A stretch of 14,829 nt of DNA from UBA5314 sp039679855 (GTDB taxonomy: Bacteria > Bacillota > Syntrophomonadia > Syntrophomonadales > Syntrophomonadaceae), in contig JBDKUE010000056.1 of assembly GCA_039679855.1 (NCBI GenBank), positions 1-14,829 on the forward strand. Reading direction: 5' to 3'. This document shows, one piece after another, positions 6,150 through 13,859 of this stretch. Position 1 is the stretch's first letter; every line of letters starts with the position of its first letter. The translations under genes and the position numbers were made by a program. Below the pieces are notes generated by a model that saw only the letters and a list, made by a program, of their open reading frames with translations, was not told the origin of the DNA and did no database searches.

Positions 6150-7436
6150 ATGAGTGAAACTGCGTACAACCCTTTCGTTAATGCCCAGGCCCAATTTGAC
6201 AGAGTTGCGGAGATTATCGGTTTGGATGAAGCGACCCGCACCTTACTGCGCCAGCCGGCGATGGAATATCATTTTTTGATTCCGGTGCGCATGGATGATG
6301 GCAGCACCAGGATATTCCGGGGCTTTAGAGTACAGCACAATGACGCCCGCGGCCCGGCCAAGGGGGGAATCCGTTTTCATCCCCAGGAAACCGCTGACAC
6401 GGTGCGCGCCCTGGCCATGTGGATGACCTGGAAATGCGCCGTAGTAGACATCCCCCTGGGAGGCGGCAAGGGCGGCGTAATATGTGATCCGCGCAATCTC
6501 ACCCAGAGAGAGCAGGAAAGGCTGTGCCGCGGCTGGGTCAGGCAGGTCGCCAAGAATGTCGGCCCCGATGTGGACGTGCCCGCGCCGGATGTAATGACCA
6601 ATGCCCAGCACATGCTGTGGATGCTGGACGAATTCGAAGTCATCAATGGCGGCCGCTATCCCGGTTTTATAACCGGCAAACCGGTGGGCATGGGCGGCTC
6701 TCTGGGCAGAACCGAAGCCACCGGCTATGGAGTGATGTATACGGTGCGCGAGGCCTTGAAGCACCTGGGCATCAATGTGGCCGAGACTACCGCCAGCTTC
6801 CAGGGCTTTGGCAACGTGGCCCAGTATGCAGCCGAGCTCTATGGCAAAATGGGTGGCAAGACCATCGCCATCTCCTGCTGGGACAACACCGACAAGAAGA
6901 GCTATACCTTCAGGAAGAAAGACGGCCTGGACGCCGCCGTGCTCATGTCCATTACCGATTCATTTGGCAGCATTGATAAAGACAAGGCCCGGGATATGGG
7001 CTGCGAAGTTTTGGATGGCGATGCCTGGCTGGAACAGGAAGTTGACATCTTGCTGCCTTCGGCGATCGAAAATCAGATAACCGCCCAGAATGTAAATAAG
7101 ATCAGCCCCAAGGTCGAAATGATAGTAGAGGGCGCCAATGGACCGACCACTCCCGATGCCGATGAAGTCTTAAAGAAGCGCGGCATCTTCATAATACCCG
7201 ACTTTTTGGCCAATGCCGGGGGCGTTACCTGCAGCTATTTTGAACAGGTGCAGTCCAATTCCAACTACTACTGGGAAAAAGACGAAGTGCTGCAAAAACT
7301 GGACTCCAAAATGACTGCAGCCTTCCAGGCGGTTAACGAAGTAGCCAAGAAGCACAAACTATATATGCGGGACGCGGCTTATGTAATCTCAATTAATCGT
7401 GTTGCCCAGGCCGTAAAAATGCGCGGGTGGGTGTAA
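6150..7436 (+). CDS. gdhA: Glutamate dehydrogenase
   Basis: The 428-residue enzyme interconverts glutamate with 2-oxoglutarate and ammonia. Residues line up with Clostridium symbiosum GDH at a constant offset of 18: K71 (K89) in KGGIRFHP, K95 (K113), catalytic K107 (K125) in PLGGGKGG, D147 (D165) in APDVMTN and S362 (S380) in CSYFEQ. The K89/S380 pair marks glutamate rather than leucine or phenylalanine specificity. The nucleotide-binding motif is GFGNVA. Coenzyme preference is not decided here. The start is ATG 6150 with AAGGAGG at 6132-6138, a rather long 11-bp spacing. The stop is 30 bp before the next gene with no terminator between, so the two are probably co-transcribed. Repeated 13-bp sites upstream suggest regulation. 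The symbol is by family; gudB or rocG would be equally defensible. Confidence 0.93.
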   Translation: MSETAYNPFVNAQAQFDRVAEIIGLDEATRTLLRQPAMEYHFLIPVRMDDGSTRIFRGFRVQHNDARGPAKGGIRFHPQETADTVRALAMWMTWKCAVVDIPLGGGKGGVICDPRNLTQREQERLCRGWVRQVAKNVGPDVDVPAPDVMTNAQHMLWMLDEFEVINGGRYPGFITGKPVGMGGSLGRTEATGYGVMYTVREALKHLGINVAETTASFQGFGNVAQYAAELYGKMGGKTIAISCWDNTDKKSYTFRKKDGLDAAVLMSITDSFGSIDKDKARDMGCEVLDGDAWLEQEVDILLPSAIENQITAQNVNKISPKVEMIVEGANGPTTPDADEVLKKRGIFIIPDFLANAGGVTCSYFEQVQSNSNYYWEKDEVLQKLDSKMTAAFQAVNEVAKKHKLYMRDAAYVISINRVAQAVKMRGWV

Positions 7437-7466
7437 AATAAAGATATCAATTGCCGGGTGGTCAAA

Positions 7467-10400
7467 ATGCACGACAATGATATGTTAGACGAGCACTCTA
7501 TACATTTTCTAAAGGAACGGGCCAAGGAGCTCAACTGCCTCTATCAGGTTGATGAGATCCTGGGCAACGAACGCCTGTCTCTGAGTGAATTGTTAGAGGC
7601 GGTGGTTCAGGTGGTTCCATCGGGATGGCAGTATCCGGAAGTCTGTGAGGCCAGGATGATCTTTGATCGACGCAGCTACCAGACTCCCGGCTACTGCAAG
7701 TCGCCCATTACCGATAAATGCCTGATCAAGGTTGACGACGAAGTGGTGGGCAACATTGAAGTGGTATATATCCAGGATGTGCCCAAGAGCCCCGAGGGGT
7801 ATTTTCTCGACAAAGAGCGCAAGTTGATTCAGACTATTGCCGAAAGGATAGGCCAGACCATTTTCCACCGCCGGCTCAAACAGGTGCTGCAGGAGTGGAA
7901 GCGGCCGCGGCTGGACATGGCCGAGGGCAGCCTCGACTATGAGTGGATGGTTATTCTCGATCTGCTGCGCAAAACAGACCCGGAATTGCTGGTACATGTC
8001 AGCCGCAAGATGATCAATCATCTGTATTGGAATGGGGCTAAAGGGGCGGCCCAGCTTCTCAGCGAATTCAGCCCGGGCTGGCCCGATGCCTCACAGAACT
8101 GGGAGGTCAATTATCCGAGCGCCAAACTACCGCGCGGAAACGTCAACCTTTTGAGTGAAAAGACCTTTCAGCTGGCCGCCCAGAACCTCAGTGAAACTGA
8201 AATAGCGGTTCGTTTGAAACGGTGGATTCAGGAGCAAAAAGCCTATGACCTGGTCAAAACCATAGACCGGATCGATGTTTCTCTGGGCGAGGTGGTTGAG
8301 GCCGTCAAGCGCTATAGAAATATTGCCGGTGAAAGCAACATGCTAAATTCGGCCACCGAGAGATGGCTGGACGTGGCCTTGATACGGCGCTTTTTGTCCG
8401 ATAACCTGGCCTTCATCAGGGTTGCCAAACAGTATCTGGGGATAAGCCATTTTTATGAAGTGGTCAAGCGGCTTATATTCCCCGAGGAAAGCCGTGGCAA
8501 AATCGGCGGCAAGAGCACCGGTCTCTTTTTGGCTCAGCAGATCCTGCGCTGCGAAGTCCACAATCATCCCTTGCTGGAATGCATAAAGGTTCCGCGTACC
8601 TGGTGCATAACCACCGATGCGCTCACCGAGTTCCTTCATTATAATAATCTGGAAGGTCTCAACGAGCAGAAGTACAAAGACCTTCAGGAAATCCGTATTG
8701 ACTACCCCAACATAATTCAAACCCTCAAGAATGCCAAATTCCCACCTGGGATCGTCAAGAGTCTGGCCATGGCCCTTGACGACTTCGGAGATGTTCCTTT
8801 AATTGTGCGCAGCTCCAGCCTGCTCGAAGATCAGATGGGAGCCGCCTTCTCGGGTAAATACCGCAGCCTGTTTCTCTCCAACCAGGGAACCAAAAAAGAG
8901 CGGCTGGAAGCCTTGATGGGTGCCATTGTCGAAGTCTACGCTTCGGTCTACGGCCCGGACTCTATACGCTACCGGGCGGAAAGAGGACTGCTGGATTTTC
9001 ACGAAGAGATGGGCATAATGATTCAACAGGTAGTCGGAAATAAAGTGGGACCCTATTTTCTGCCCCTTTACGCCGGGGTGGCGGTAAGCAACAACGAATT
9101 CCGCTGGTCGCCCCGGATAAAGCGAGAAGACGGGTTGGTGCGCCTGGTCATGGGGTTGGGGACCAGGGCGGTGGATCGCTTAAACGACGATTTTCCTTTT
9201 ATGATTGCCCCCGGTCAACCCGATCTCAGGGTAAATATCGTTCCCGAAGAGATAAAGCGCTACTCTCCTAAAAAAGTTGACGTGATAAATTTAGAGAACA
9301 ACACTTTTGAGACCATTCCCATTTCCCAGCTGATCAAGGAATATGGTGCTGAAGTCCCCGATCTGCACCAGATTGTCTCCGCCTACCGGGAAGGAATGGT
9401 AGTAAGGCTCAACGCCTTTGAGCTGGACTGCGAAAAACAAGACCTGGTGGCCAACTTTCAGGGACTTATTGAAGGCACCCCTTTTATTAAAAAGGCCGCC
9501 ACCATACTCAAGGTTTTGCAGGATAAGATGGGGTCCCCGATCGATATCGAGTTTGCCTCTGACGGCCGGGACTTTTACCTGCTGCAGTGCCGCCCCCAGG
9601 GGTCGGGCGACGACGTGGCCCCCCCGCCGGTTCCCCGCGACGTTGCTGATGCCAAACGCATATTCTCCGCCCGCCGCTACATCTCGAATGGCCTGGTGCA
9701 GAACATCAGCCATATAGTATACATTGACCCGGAGGGCTACAGCCGGCTGCGGAATCTGGAGGACTTGCTGAATGTAGGCAAAGCGGTTGGGATGCTAAAC
9801 ACCCTGCTGCCCCGGAGAAGGTTCATACTTTTGGGGCCGGGCCGCTGGGGAAGCCGTGGGGACATAAAGCTGGGGGTGCAGGTTACCTATGCTGACATTA
9901 ACAATACCGCCGCCCTGGTGGAAATAGCCCGGGAAAAAGGCAATTACCTTCCCGAACTGTCATTCGGCACCCATTTCTTTCAGGACCTGGTGGAGGCCAA
10001 TATCCGCTATCTGCCCTTGTATCCAGATGAAAGGGACATGGTGTTTAACGAGCGGTTTTTGACCCGTTCACCCAATATGTTAAGTCAAATACTGCCGCAG
10101 TACAGTTCTCTGGAGGATGTCGTACGGGTGATCGATGTGCCGGATACGGCCGATGGGGATATGCTGCATATCAATATGAACGCGGATCTCGAAGAAGCCC
10201 TGGGTTATTTGGGAAGGTATTCCGGCGCCACATCGCCGGAAATTACCAAACCGGTTGAGCCCGGGCGGCCTGTTCGACCTGAACCCTATCGCTACGACGA
10301 CCGCTACTGGCGCTGGCGCCTGTACATGGCCCAAAGAATAGCCGAAAAGATGGATCCTGAACGGATGGGGATAAAAGCCGCCTATGTAATCGGCAGCACC

Positions 10401-10667
10401 AACAGCGGAACCGCAGGGCCGGGCAGCGATATAGACCTGATCATTCATTTCAGCGGGAATGATGAACAGGAGGAGCAATTGAAATTGTGGTTGGATGGCT
10501 GGAGCCAGGCCCTGGCGGAAATGAATTACCTGAAAACCGGATATGCCGCGGATGGCCTGCTGGACGTCCACATCATTACCGACCAGGATATTGCCAATAA
10601 AACATCCTTTGCCGTTAAAATAGGCTCCATAACCGATCCCGCCCTACCCTTGAAAATTAAAGAGTAA
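7467..10667 (+). CDS. GAF-like / PEP synthase-type ATP-grasp / nucleotidyltransferase fusion protein
   Basis: From ATG 7467 the protein has 1067 residues. Residues 1-145 look like a GAF-type sensor (ERAKELNCLYQVDEIL). About 340-715 is a PEP synthase/PPDK N-terminal ATP-grasp domain: GKIGGKSTGLFLAQ, LIVRSSSLLEDQ and the closing IEFASDGRDFYLLQCRP. A conserved-looking stretch with GPGRWGSRGDIKLG follows (near 788). Residues about 950-1067 form a minimal nucleotidyltransferase domain: GS-x3-GT...SDIDL with D988 and D990, and a likely third carboxylate at D1033. The phosphohistidine swivel domain and PEP/pyruvate barrel of true PEP synthases are absent, so it is not PEP synthase. GTG 7458 is an alternative start; GGGTGG, 5 bp before ATG 7467, favours the latter. 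It lies 30 bp after gdh. The substrate is unknown. Confidence 0.85.
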   Translation: MHDNDMLDEHSIHFLKERAKELNCLYQVDEILGNERLSLSELLEAVVQVVPSGWQYPEVCEARMIFDRRSYQTPGYCKSPITDKCLIKVDDEVVGNIEVVYIQDVPKSPEGYFLDKERKLIQTIAERIGQTIFHRRLKQVLQEWKRPRLDMAEGSLDYEWMVILDLLRKTDPELLVHVSRKMINHLYWNGAKGAAQLLSEFSPGWPDASQNWEVNYPSAKLPRGNVNLLSEKTFQLAAQNLSETEIAVRLKRWIQEQKAYDLVKTIDRIDVSLGEVVEAVKRYRNIAGESNMLNSATERWLDVALIRRFLSDNLAFIRVAKQYLGISHFYEVVKRLIFPEESRGKIGGKSTGLFLAQQILRCEVHNHPLLECIKVPRTWCITTDALTEFLHYNNLEGLNEQKYKDLQEIRIDYPNIIQTLKNAKFPPGIVKSLAMALDDFGDVPLIVRSSSLLEDQMGAAFSGKYRSLFLSNQGTKKERLEALMGAIVEVYASVYGPDSIRYRAERGLLDFHEEMGIMIQQVVGNKVGPYFLPLYAGVAVSNNEFRWSPRIKREDGLVRLVMGLGTRAVDRLNDDFPFMIAPGQPDLRVNIVPEEIKRYSPKKVDVINLENNTFETIPISQLIKEYGAEVPDLHQIVSAYREGMVVRLNAFELDCEKQDLVANFQGLIEGTPFIKKAATILKVLQDKMGSPIDIEFASDGRDFYLLQCRPQGSGDDVAPPPVPRDVADAKRIFSARRYISNGLVQNISHIVYIDPEGYSRLRNLEDLLNVGKAVGMLNTLLPRRRFILLGPGRWGSRGDIKLGVQVTYADINNTAALVEIAREKGNYLPELSFGTHFFQDLVEANIRYLPLYPDERDMVFNERFLTRSPNMLSQILPQYSSLEDVVRVIDVPDTADGDMLHINMNADLEEALGYLGRYSGATSPEITKPVEPGRPVRPEPYRYDDRYWRWRLYMAQRIAEKMDPERMGIKAAYVIGSTNSGTAGPGSDIDLIIHFSGNDEQEEQLKLWLDGWSQALAEMNYLKTGYAADGLLDVHIITDQDIANKTSFAVKIGSITDPALPLKIKE

Positions 10668-10670
10668 TAC

Positions 10671-10733
10671 AACACGGGGACGGAGATTTTGTTGCATTCC
10701 ACTGGAATGCAACAAAATCTCCGTCCCCGTGTT
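10671..10733. repeat. 63-nt perfect palindrome with GGGGACGGAGATTTTG core
   Basis: A perfect 31-bp inverted repeat around one central base starts 4 bp after the fusion-gene stop. Its core arm (GGGGACGGAGATTTTG onward to GCATTCCA) is identical to one arm of 11106-11190. As RNA it would make a very stable hairpin and may end or protect the upstream transcript. GGGGACGG palindromes recall REP-type repeats of clostridial genomes; that is from memory. Confidence 0.9.
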
Positions 10734-10739
10734 GCAAAA

Positions 10740-10774
10740 AAAATGAGTTGAAGAACCGTCCCCGAACTCATTTT
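10740..10774. repeat. Second hairpin with a GTCCCC motif in its loop
   Basis: AAAATGAGTT (10740-10749) pairs exactly with AACTCATTTT (10765-10774). The 15-nt loop contains ACCGTCCCC, the complement of the GGGGACGG core of the neighbouring palindrome. The A- and T-tracts make it resemble a bidirectional terminator. It looks like a chimeric or decayed relative of the same repeat family. Confidence 0.7.
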
Positions 10775-10832
10775 GCATCTAGTTGGAACAGGCACTCTTT
10801 TAGGTTGGGCGACATATTCTAGGGTACTGTCC

Positions 10833-10862
10833 GTATGGCCGTTTATGGGCCGGGCAATAATC
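10833..10862 (+). promoter_or_regulatory. Candidate sigma-F-type promoter of gin
   Basis: GTATG (10833-10837) and GGCAATAATC (10853-10862) are exactly 15 bp apart. The B. subtilis sigma-F pattern is GYWTA-N15-GGnRAnAMTW; only one base differs in each element. B. subtilis csfB is a known sigma-F gene. One caution: transcription would start near 10869, leaving a very short leader in front of the ribosome binding site. Confidence 0.45.
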
Positions 10863-10883
10863 AAGTAAAAAGGATGTTTGCTT

Positions 10884-11096
10884 ATGGAACCCCTTCCGGA
10901 GCGACAAAAGATGGGAAAACTGCTGCCCTGCTGCACTGTTTGCGGTGAGGTGCCGGCCCAGGGTATTCACGGAGGACTGAAGTTAAAGAACTTCTTTATC
11001 TGCCGGGAATGCGAATGGGCGATATTGACGGTTGAAGTAGGCAGTTCCGATTACGAGATGCTGATGAATAAGCTGAGAAAAATGGTCAAAGTCTAG
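10884..11096 (+). CDS. csfB: Anti-sigma-G factor Gin (CsfB)
   Basis: The 70-residue protein fits the Gin/CsfB family: two zinc-ligand pairs (C17-x-x-C20 and C40-x-x-C43) around GIHGGLKLKNFFICRECE, then a short helical tail (SDYEMLMNKLRKM). In B. subtilis Gin binds sigma-G and keeps it inactive before or outside the forespore stage of sporulation, and it also affects sigma-E. The start is ATG 10884 with AAAGGAT at 10868-10874; a TTG at 10878 is too close to that site. A sigma-F-like promoter precedes it. Position before yaaO-tmk-yaaR-holB resembles the B. subtilis order, where csfB also heads this region, which supports the call. It sits alone between two giant palindromes. The presence of Gin implies an endospore former. 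Confidence 0.87.
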   Translation: MEPLPERQKMGKLLPCCTVCGEVPAQGIHGGLKLKNFFICRECEWAILTVEVGSSDYEMLMNKLRKMVKV

Positions 11097-11105
11097 GCGT
11101 ACCAG

Positions 11106-11190
11106 GGGGACTTTGCAACAGGGGGACGGAGATTTTGTTGCATTCCATTGGAATGCAAAAAAATCTCCGTCCCCCTGTTGCAAAGTCCCC
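11106..11190. repeat. 85-nt palindrome, 42-bp arms with one mismatch
   Basis: The arms 11106-11147 and 11149-11190 are complementary at 41 of 42 positions around one central base. The inner part repeats the core of 10671-10733 and the outer part adds GGGGACTTTGCAACA. It begins 9 bp after the gin stop. It lacks a T-tract, so it is not a classical terminator, but its RNA would fold very strongly. Confidence 0.9.
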
Positions 11191-11216
11191 GCACATTCCT
11201 GTTGCACTATCGCGAT

Positions 11217-11244
11217 TTGATTAAAGCCCCCTTTGCGATAAAAT
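11217..11244 (+). promoter_or_regulatory. Possible promoter of the yaaO-tmk-yaaR-holB operon
   Basis: TTGATT (11217-11222) and TAAAAT (11239-11244) are 16 bp apart, a moderate sigma-A match ending 35 bp before ATG 11280. A 6-bp dyad (TATCGC 11208-11213, GCGATA 11235-11240) overlaps it and could be an operator. Confidence 0.35.
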
Positions 11245-11279
11245 TAATGAGAAGATTCGTGGAAAAGGGGGGCCGGGCA

Positions 11280-12749
11280 ATGAATACGAAAGATCCTGAA
11301 GAGCTGACAGCTCCGTTCTGGTCGTCCCTGTTGAAATACCGGGGGGAAGACAACCTGCGCCTGCACATGCCCGGACATGTGGGTGGAAGAGGGCTGCCGG
11401 AGGCCTATCTTTCTCTGGCTGAACTTGATCTCACCGAAGTTCCGGGCATTGACGACCTGCACCAGCCCCGTTCCGACATCAAGGAAGCGCTGCTTCTGAT
11501 GGCCCGGGCCTATAGAGCCGGGGAAAGCTTTTTTCTGGTCAACGGTGCTACATCAGGTATTCACGCTCTGTTCATGAGCCTGCCGGGTGAAAATCCCCAA
11601 GTTCTCGTTCCCCGCAACGCGCACCGCTCCCTGTGGGGGGGGATGGTCCTTTCCGGGGCGGTTCCCCGCTACCTTTCCGGTGGCTATGATGTTCAAACCG
11701 GTATTCCCCTGGCCCTCGATCCAGATATAATCGGAACTGAACTGGAAGCCGACCCACAAATCAGGGCGGTATTCTTAACCAGTCCCAGTTATTTTGGGAC
11801 AAGCCTGAATATAGCTGAAATGGCGAGTCTGGCTCACCAACGGGGTGCCGTCCTGCTGGTGGATGAAGCGCATGGAGCGCACTTTGCATTTCACCCGGCC
11901 TATCCCCGGCCTGCCTTGAGCCAGGGCGCGGACGCGGCTGTCAATGGATTGCATAAAACCCTGCCGGTGCTCAATCAAGGGGCCTGCCTGCATATCGGCC
12001 GGGAGTATAAGTATAGAGACCAGCTGGCAGCGGCCTTGAGCCTTATCACGACTACCAGCCCGTCTTTTCCCCTCCTGGCCTCAATGGACCTGGCCCGCCA
12101 ATTTATGCAGGCAAAAGGGTATGAGCATCTGGAGAAAGCCCATCAGACGGCCTTAAAATACCGGGCCATGATGGATAAAATTCCGGGAATGAGGGTCGTA
12201 ACCCCCTCGGGGAAAAACGACCGCTATGCCGCCGGACAGGATCCCCTCAAAGTAACCCTGCATATAGCTGGAATAGGCCTTAACAGCCCGCAAATGGCGG
12301 ATGTATTGCGCCGGGAATACCATATTCAGCCCGAACTGGCCCAACCGGGTTTGATAATGTTTATGTTTTCCCTCTTTCACCGTGAGGATGAATGGGAACG
12401 GCTCTACCTGGCCCTGGCCGCAATTGCCGCTAAATATGGCGGGGCGGCCGGAGAGCCTGAGATAATACCGCCCCCTCCTATGCCCCGAATGGTTTTAAGC
12501 CCCCGCCAGGCCTTCTGGCAGGAGCGCCGCCGGGTCAAGCTCAAGGACAGCCTGGGGCTTTTGAGCGCTGAGATGGCAGCACCCTATCCACCCGGCATTC
12601 CCTGCCTGCTGCCGGGGGAATTGATTGATGCCGAAACATTGGAATATCTATGGTATATTAAACAGAGGGGTTTATACACCCAGGGGCCGCACGATCCGGC
12701 TTTAGATTATATAATGGTTTTGGACGAAACCGGGAAAGGACTCGAATGA
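11280..12749 (+). CDS. yaaO: Orn/Lys/Arg decarboxylase family protein, YaaO-like
   Basis: The 489-residue protein is a fold-type I PLP enzyme of the Orn/Lys/Arg decarboxylase group. LRLHMPGHVGG opens the domain, VNGATSGIHALF binds the cofactor phosphate, DEAHGAH carries D195 and the ring-stacking histidine, and NGLHKTLPV carries the PLP lysine K226. The last 120 or so residues are the family's C-terminal domain. Length matches B. subtilis YaaO (about 480). It could decarboxylate arginine, lysine or ornithine for polyamines; substrate cannot be read from sequence. The same frame is open back to 11148, but that extension runs through the palindrome and lacks a ribosome binding site, so ATG 11280 after GGGGGG was chosen. 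Its stop overlaps the tmk start by four bases. Confidence 0.88.
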   Translation: MNTKDPEELTAPFWSSLLKYRGEDNLRLHMPGHVGGRGLPEAYLSLAELDLTEVPGIDDLHQPRSDIKEALLLMARAYRAGESFFLVNGATSGIHALFMSLPGENPQVLVPRNAHRSLWGGMVLSGAVPRYLSGGYDVQTGIPLALDPDIIGTELEADPQIRAVFLTSPSYFGTSLNIAEMASLAHQRGAVLLVDEAHGAHFAFHPAYPRPALSQGADAAVNGLHKTLPVLNQGACLHIGREYKYRDQLAAALSLITTTSPSFPLLASMDLARQFMQAKGYEHLEKAHQTALKYRAMMDKIPGMRVVTPSGKNDRYAAGQDPLKVTLHIAGIGLNSPQMADVLRREYHIQPELAQPGLIMFMFSLFHREDEWERLYLALAAIAAKYGGAAGEPEIIPPPPMPRMVLSPRQAFWQERRRVKLKDSLGLLSAEMAAPYPPGIPCLLPGELIDAETLEYLWYIKQRGLYTQGPHDPALDYIMVLDETGKGLE

Positions 12750-13378
12750 AAGGAAAGGGATGTTTTATTACCCTGGAGGGCATCGATGCCAGCGGAAAGA
12801 GCACCCTGGCAGCCGGGCTCAAGGAGTATATGATAGGTAAGGACTGGCCCCTGGTCAGCCTCCGGGAACCGGGAGGAACCCGGATTTCGGAAAAGATTCG
12901 GCAATTGCTATTAGACACGGCCAACTCGGGGATGAAGCCCTGGACCGAAGCCGTTTTATATGGAGCGGCCCGCCGGCAGCTGGTGGAAGAACGCATCAAG
13001 CCGGCTCTCGATAAGGGGGAGATCGTTCTGGCCGATCGCTATACGGATTCCACCCTGGCCTATCAGGGCTACGGGCGTGGCCTGGAGATTAAGCGGCTTC
13101 AGGAATTGAATGACATTTGCAGCGGCGGCATAAAGCCTGATTTGACCCTGCTTTTAGACATAGAGCCGGCCCGGGCCAGGGACCGGCAGGCGGGGCAGCC
13201 CTCTGACCGGTTGGAAAATGAAGGTCTGGAATTTCAAGAAAAGGTCAGAAACGGGTACCTTGAACTGGCTGGCCGGTACCCGGAGCGAATGCGGGTTATT
13301 GACGCTTCCCGCAGCCCGGAAGAGGTAATGGAAACGGCCATTCTGTTTATAAAGGATAAATTGGCAAACGGCATATAA
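12746..13378 (+). CDS. tmk: Thymidylate kinase
   Basis: The 210-residue enzyme phosphorylates dTMP to dTDP with ATP, the last specific step of dTTP supply. The P-loop is GIDASGKST at 12-20. REPGGT follows as the substrate-side motif, and DRYTDSTLAYQGYGRGL starts at 97. The LID region is RDRQAGQPSDRLE near 150-162. Length is normal for bacterial Tmk. It starts at ATG 12746 inside the decarboxylase stop (ATGA overlap) with GAAAGGA just upstream, so it is translationally coupled to yaaO. Its place before yaaR and holB is the common Firmicutes arrangement, tying nucleotide supply to replication. Confidence 0.95.
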   Translation: MKGKGCFITLEGIDASGKSTLAAGLKEYMIGKDWPLVSLREPGGTRISEKIRQLLLDTANSGMKPWTEAVLYGAARRQLVEERIKPALDKGEIVLADRYTDSTLAYQGYGRGLEIKRLQELNDICSGGIKPDLTLLLDIEPARARDRQAGQPSDRLENEGLEFQEKVRNGYLELAGRYPERMRVIDASRSPEEVMETAILFIKDKLANGI

Positions 13379-13399
13379 ACTTTTGGGGAGGCCCTGAGC

Positions 13400-13849
13400 A
13401 TGAAGATCGATCGGGATAAAAAAGGAATAGGCGGCTACATCAATCCCGGCAAAAGTCAGGCTCCCGAGGTTAAGCGGGTAAATCCGGGTTCTTTTGAACA
13501 GGAACTCGCGCACAAAAGAGAGTCCGAAATGCAGATGCGCATGAAAGAGATTCTCAAAGAATTGGACAGGATCGGAGGCCGTTTGAGCCGCAGTCTGAAT
13601 ATCAACGATCTGATGCTGTACAAGAGAATGGTTAAAAATTTCCTGCAGGAAGCCACCCTTAGGGCCTATGCCCTGAACAAGGAACGGGGCCGCAGCAGGA
13701 GGGGAAGGACTTTACTGTTTACCATAAGTGTGATTGATGAAGAAGTGGACGCCATGATTGAAGACTTTATGAACAATAAAAAGGAGCCGGTGGACATACT
13801 GAATGCCATGGATAAAATCCGGGGCATGCTGGTCGATCTAATTGCATAA
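13400..13849 (+). CDS. yaaR: YaaR family protein (DUF327)
   Basis: The 149-residue protein belongs to the YaaR/DUF327 family, found next to holB in many Firmicutes. The function is not known. The first 35 residues are polar and probably flexible. The rest is helical, with the family patterns LNINDLMLYKRMVKNFLQEA (about 73-92), LLFTISVIDEEVDAMIEDF and a closing ILNAMDKIRGMLVDLIA. No membrane segment or catalytic motif is seen. The start is ATG 13400 with a strong GGGGAGG at 13385-13391. It lies 21 bp after tmk, and its stop overlaps the holB ribosome binding site. B. subtilis has yaaQ between tmk and yaaR; that gene is absent here. Confidence 0.88.
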   Translation: MKIDRDKKGIGGYINPGKSQAPEVKRVNPGSFEQELAHKRESEMQMRMKEILKELDRIGGRLSRSLNINDLMLYKRMVKNFLQEATLRAYALNKERGRSRRGRTLLFTISVIDEEVDAMIEDFMNNKKEPVDILNAMDKIRGMLVDLIA

Positions 13850-13859
13850 GGAGCAGGCT

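Noticed and set aside
7467..10667. Annotation as phosphoenolpyruvate synthase or PPDK
   Set aside because: Only the N-terminal ATP-grasp domain is shared; the phosphohistidine and PEP/pyruvate domains are missing and a nucleotidyltransferase domain is present instead.
10833..10862. Sigma-G promoter for gin
   Set aside because: GTATG fits the sigma-G -35, but CAATAAT is a poor match to CATHHTA; the sigma-F pattern fits better and agrees with the known biology.
11106..11190. Intrinsic terminator for gin
   Set aside because: The stem is strong but no T-tract follows on the plus strand, so I call it a repeat only.
11148..11279. Longer N-terminus for the decarboxylase
   Set aside because: These 44 extra codons translate half of the giant palindrome, have no ribosome binding site and are not part of the family.
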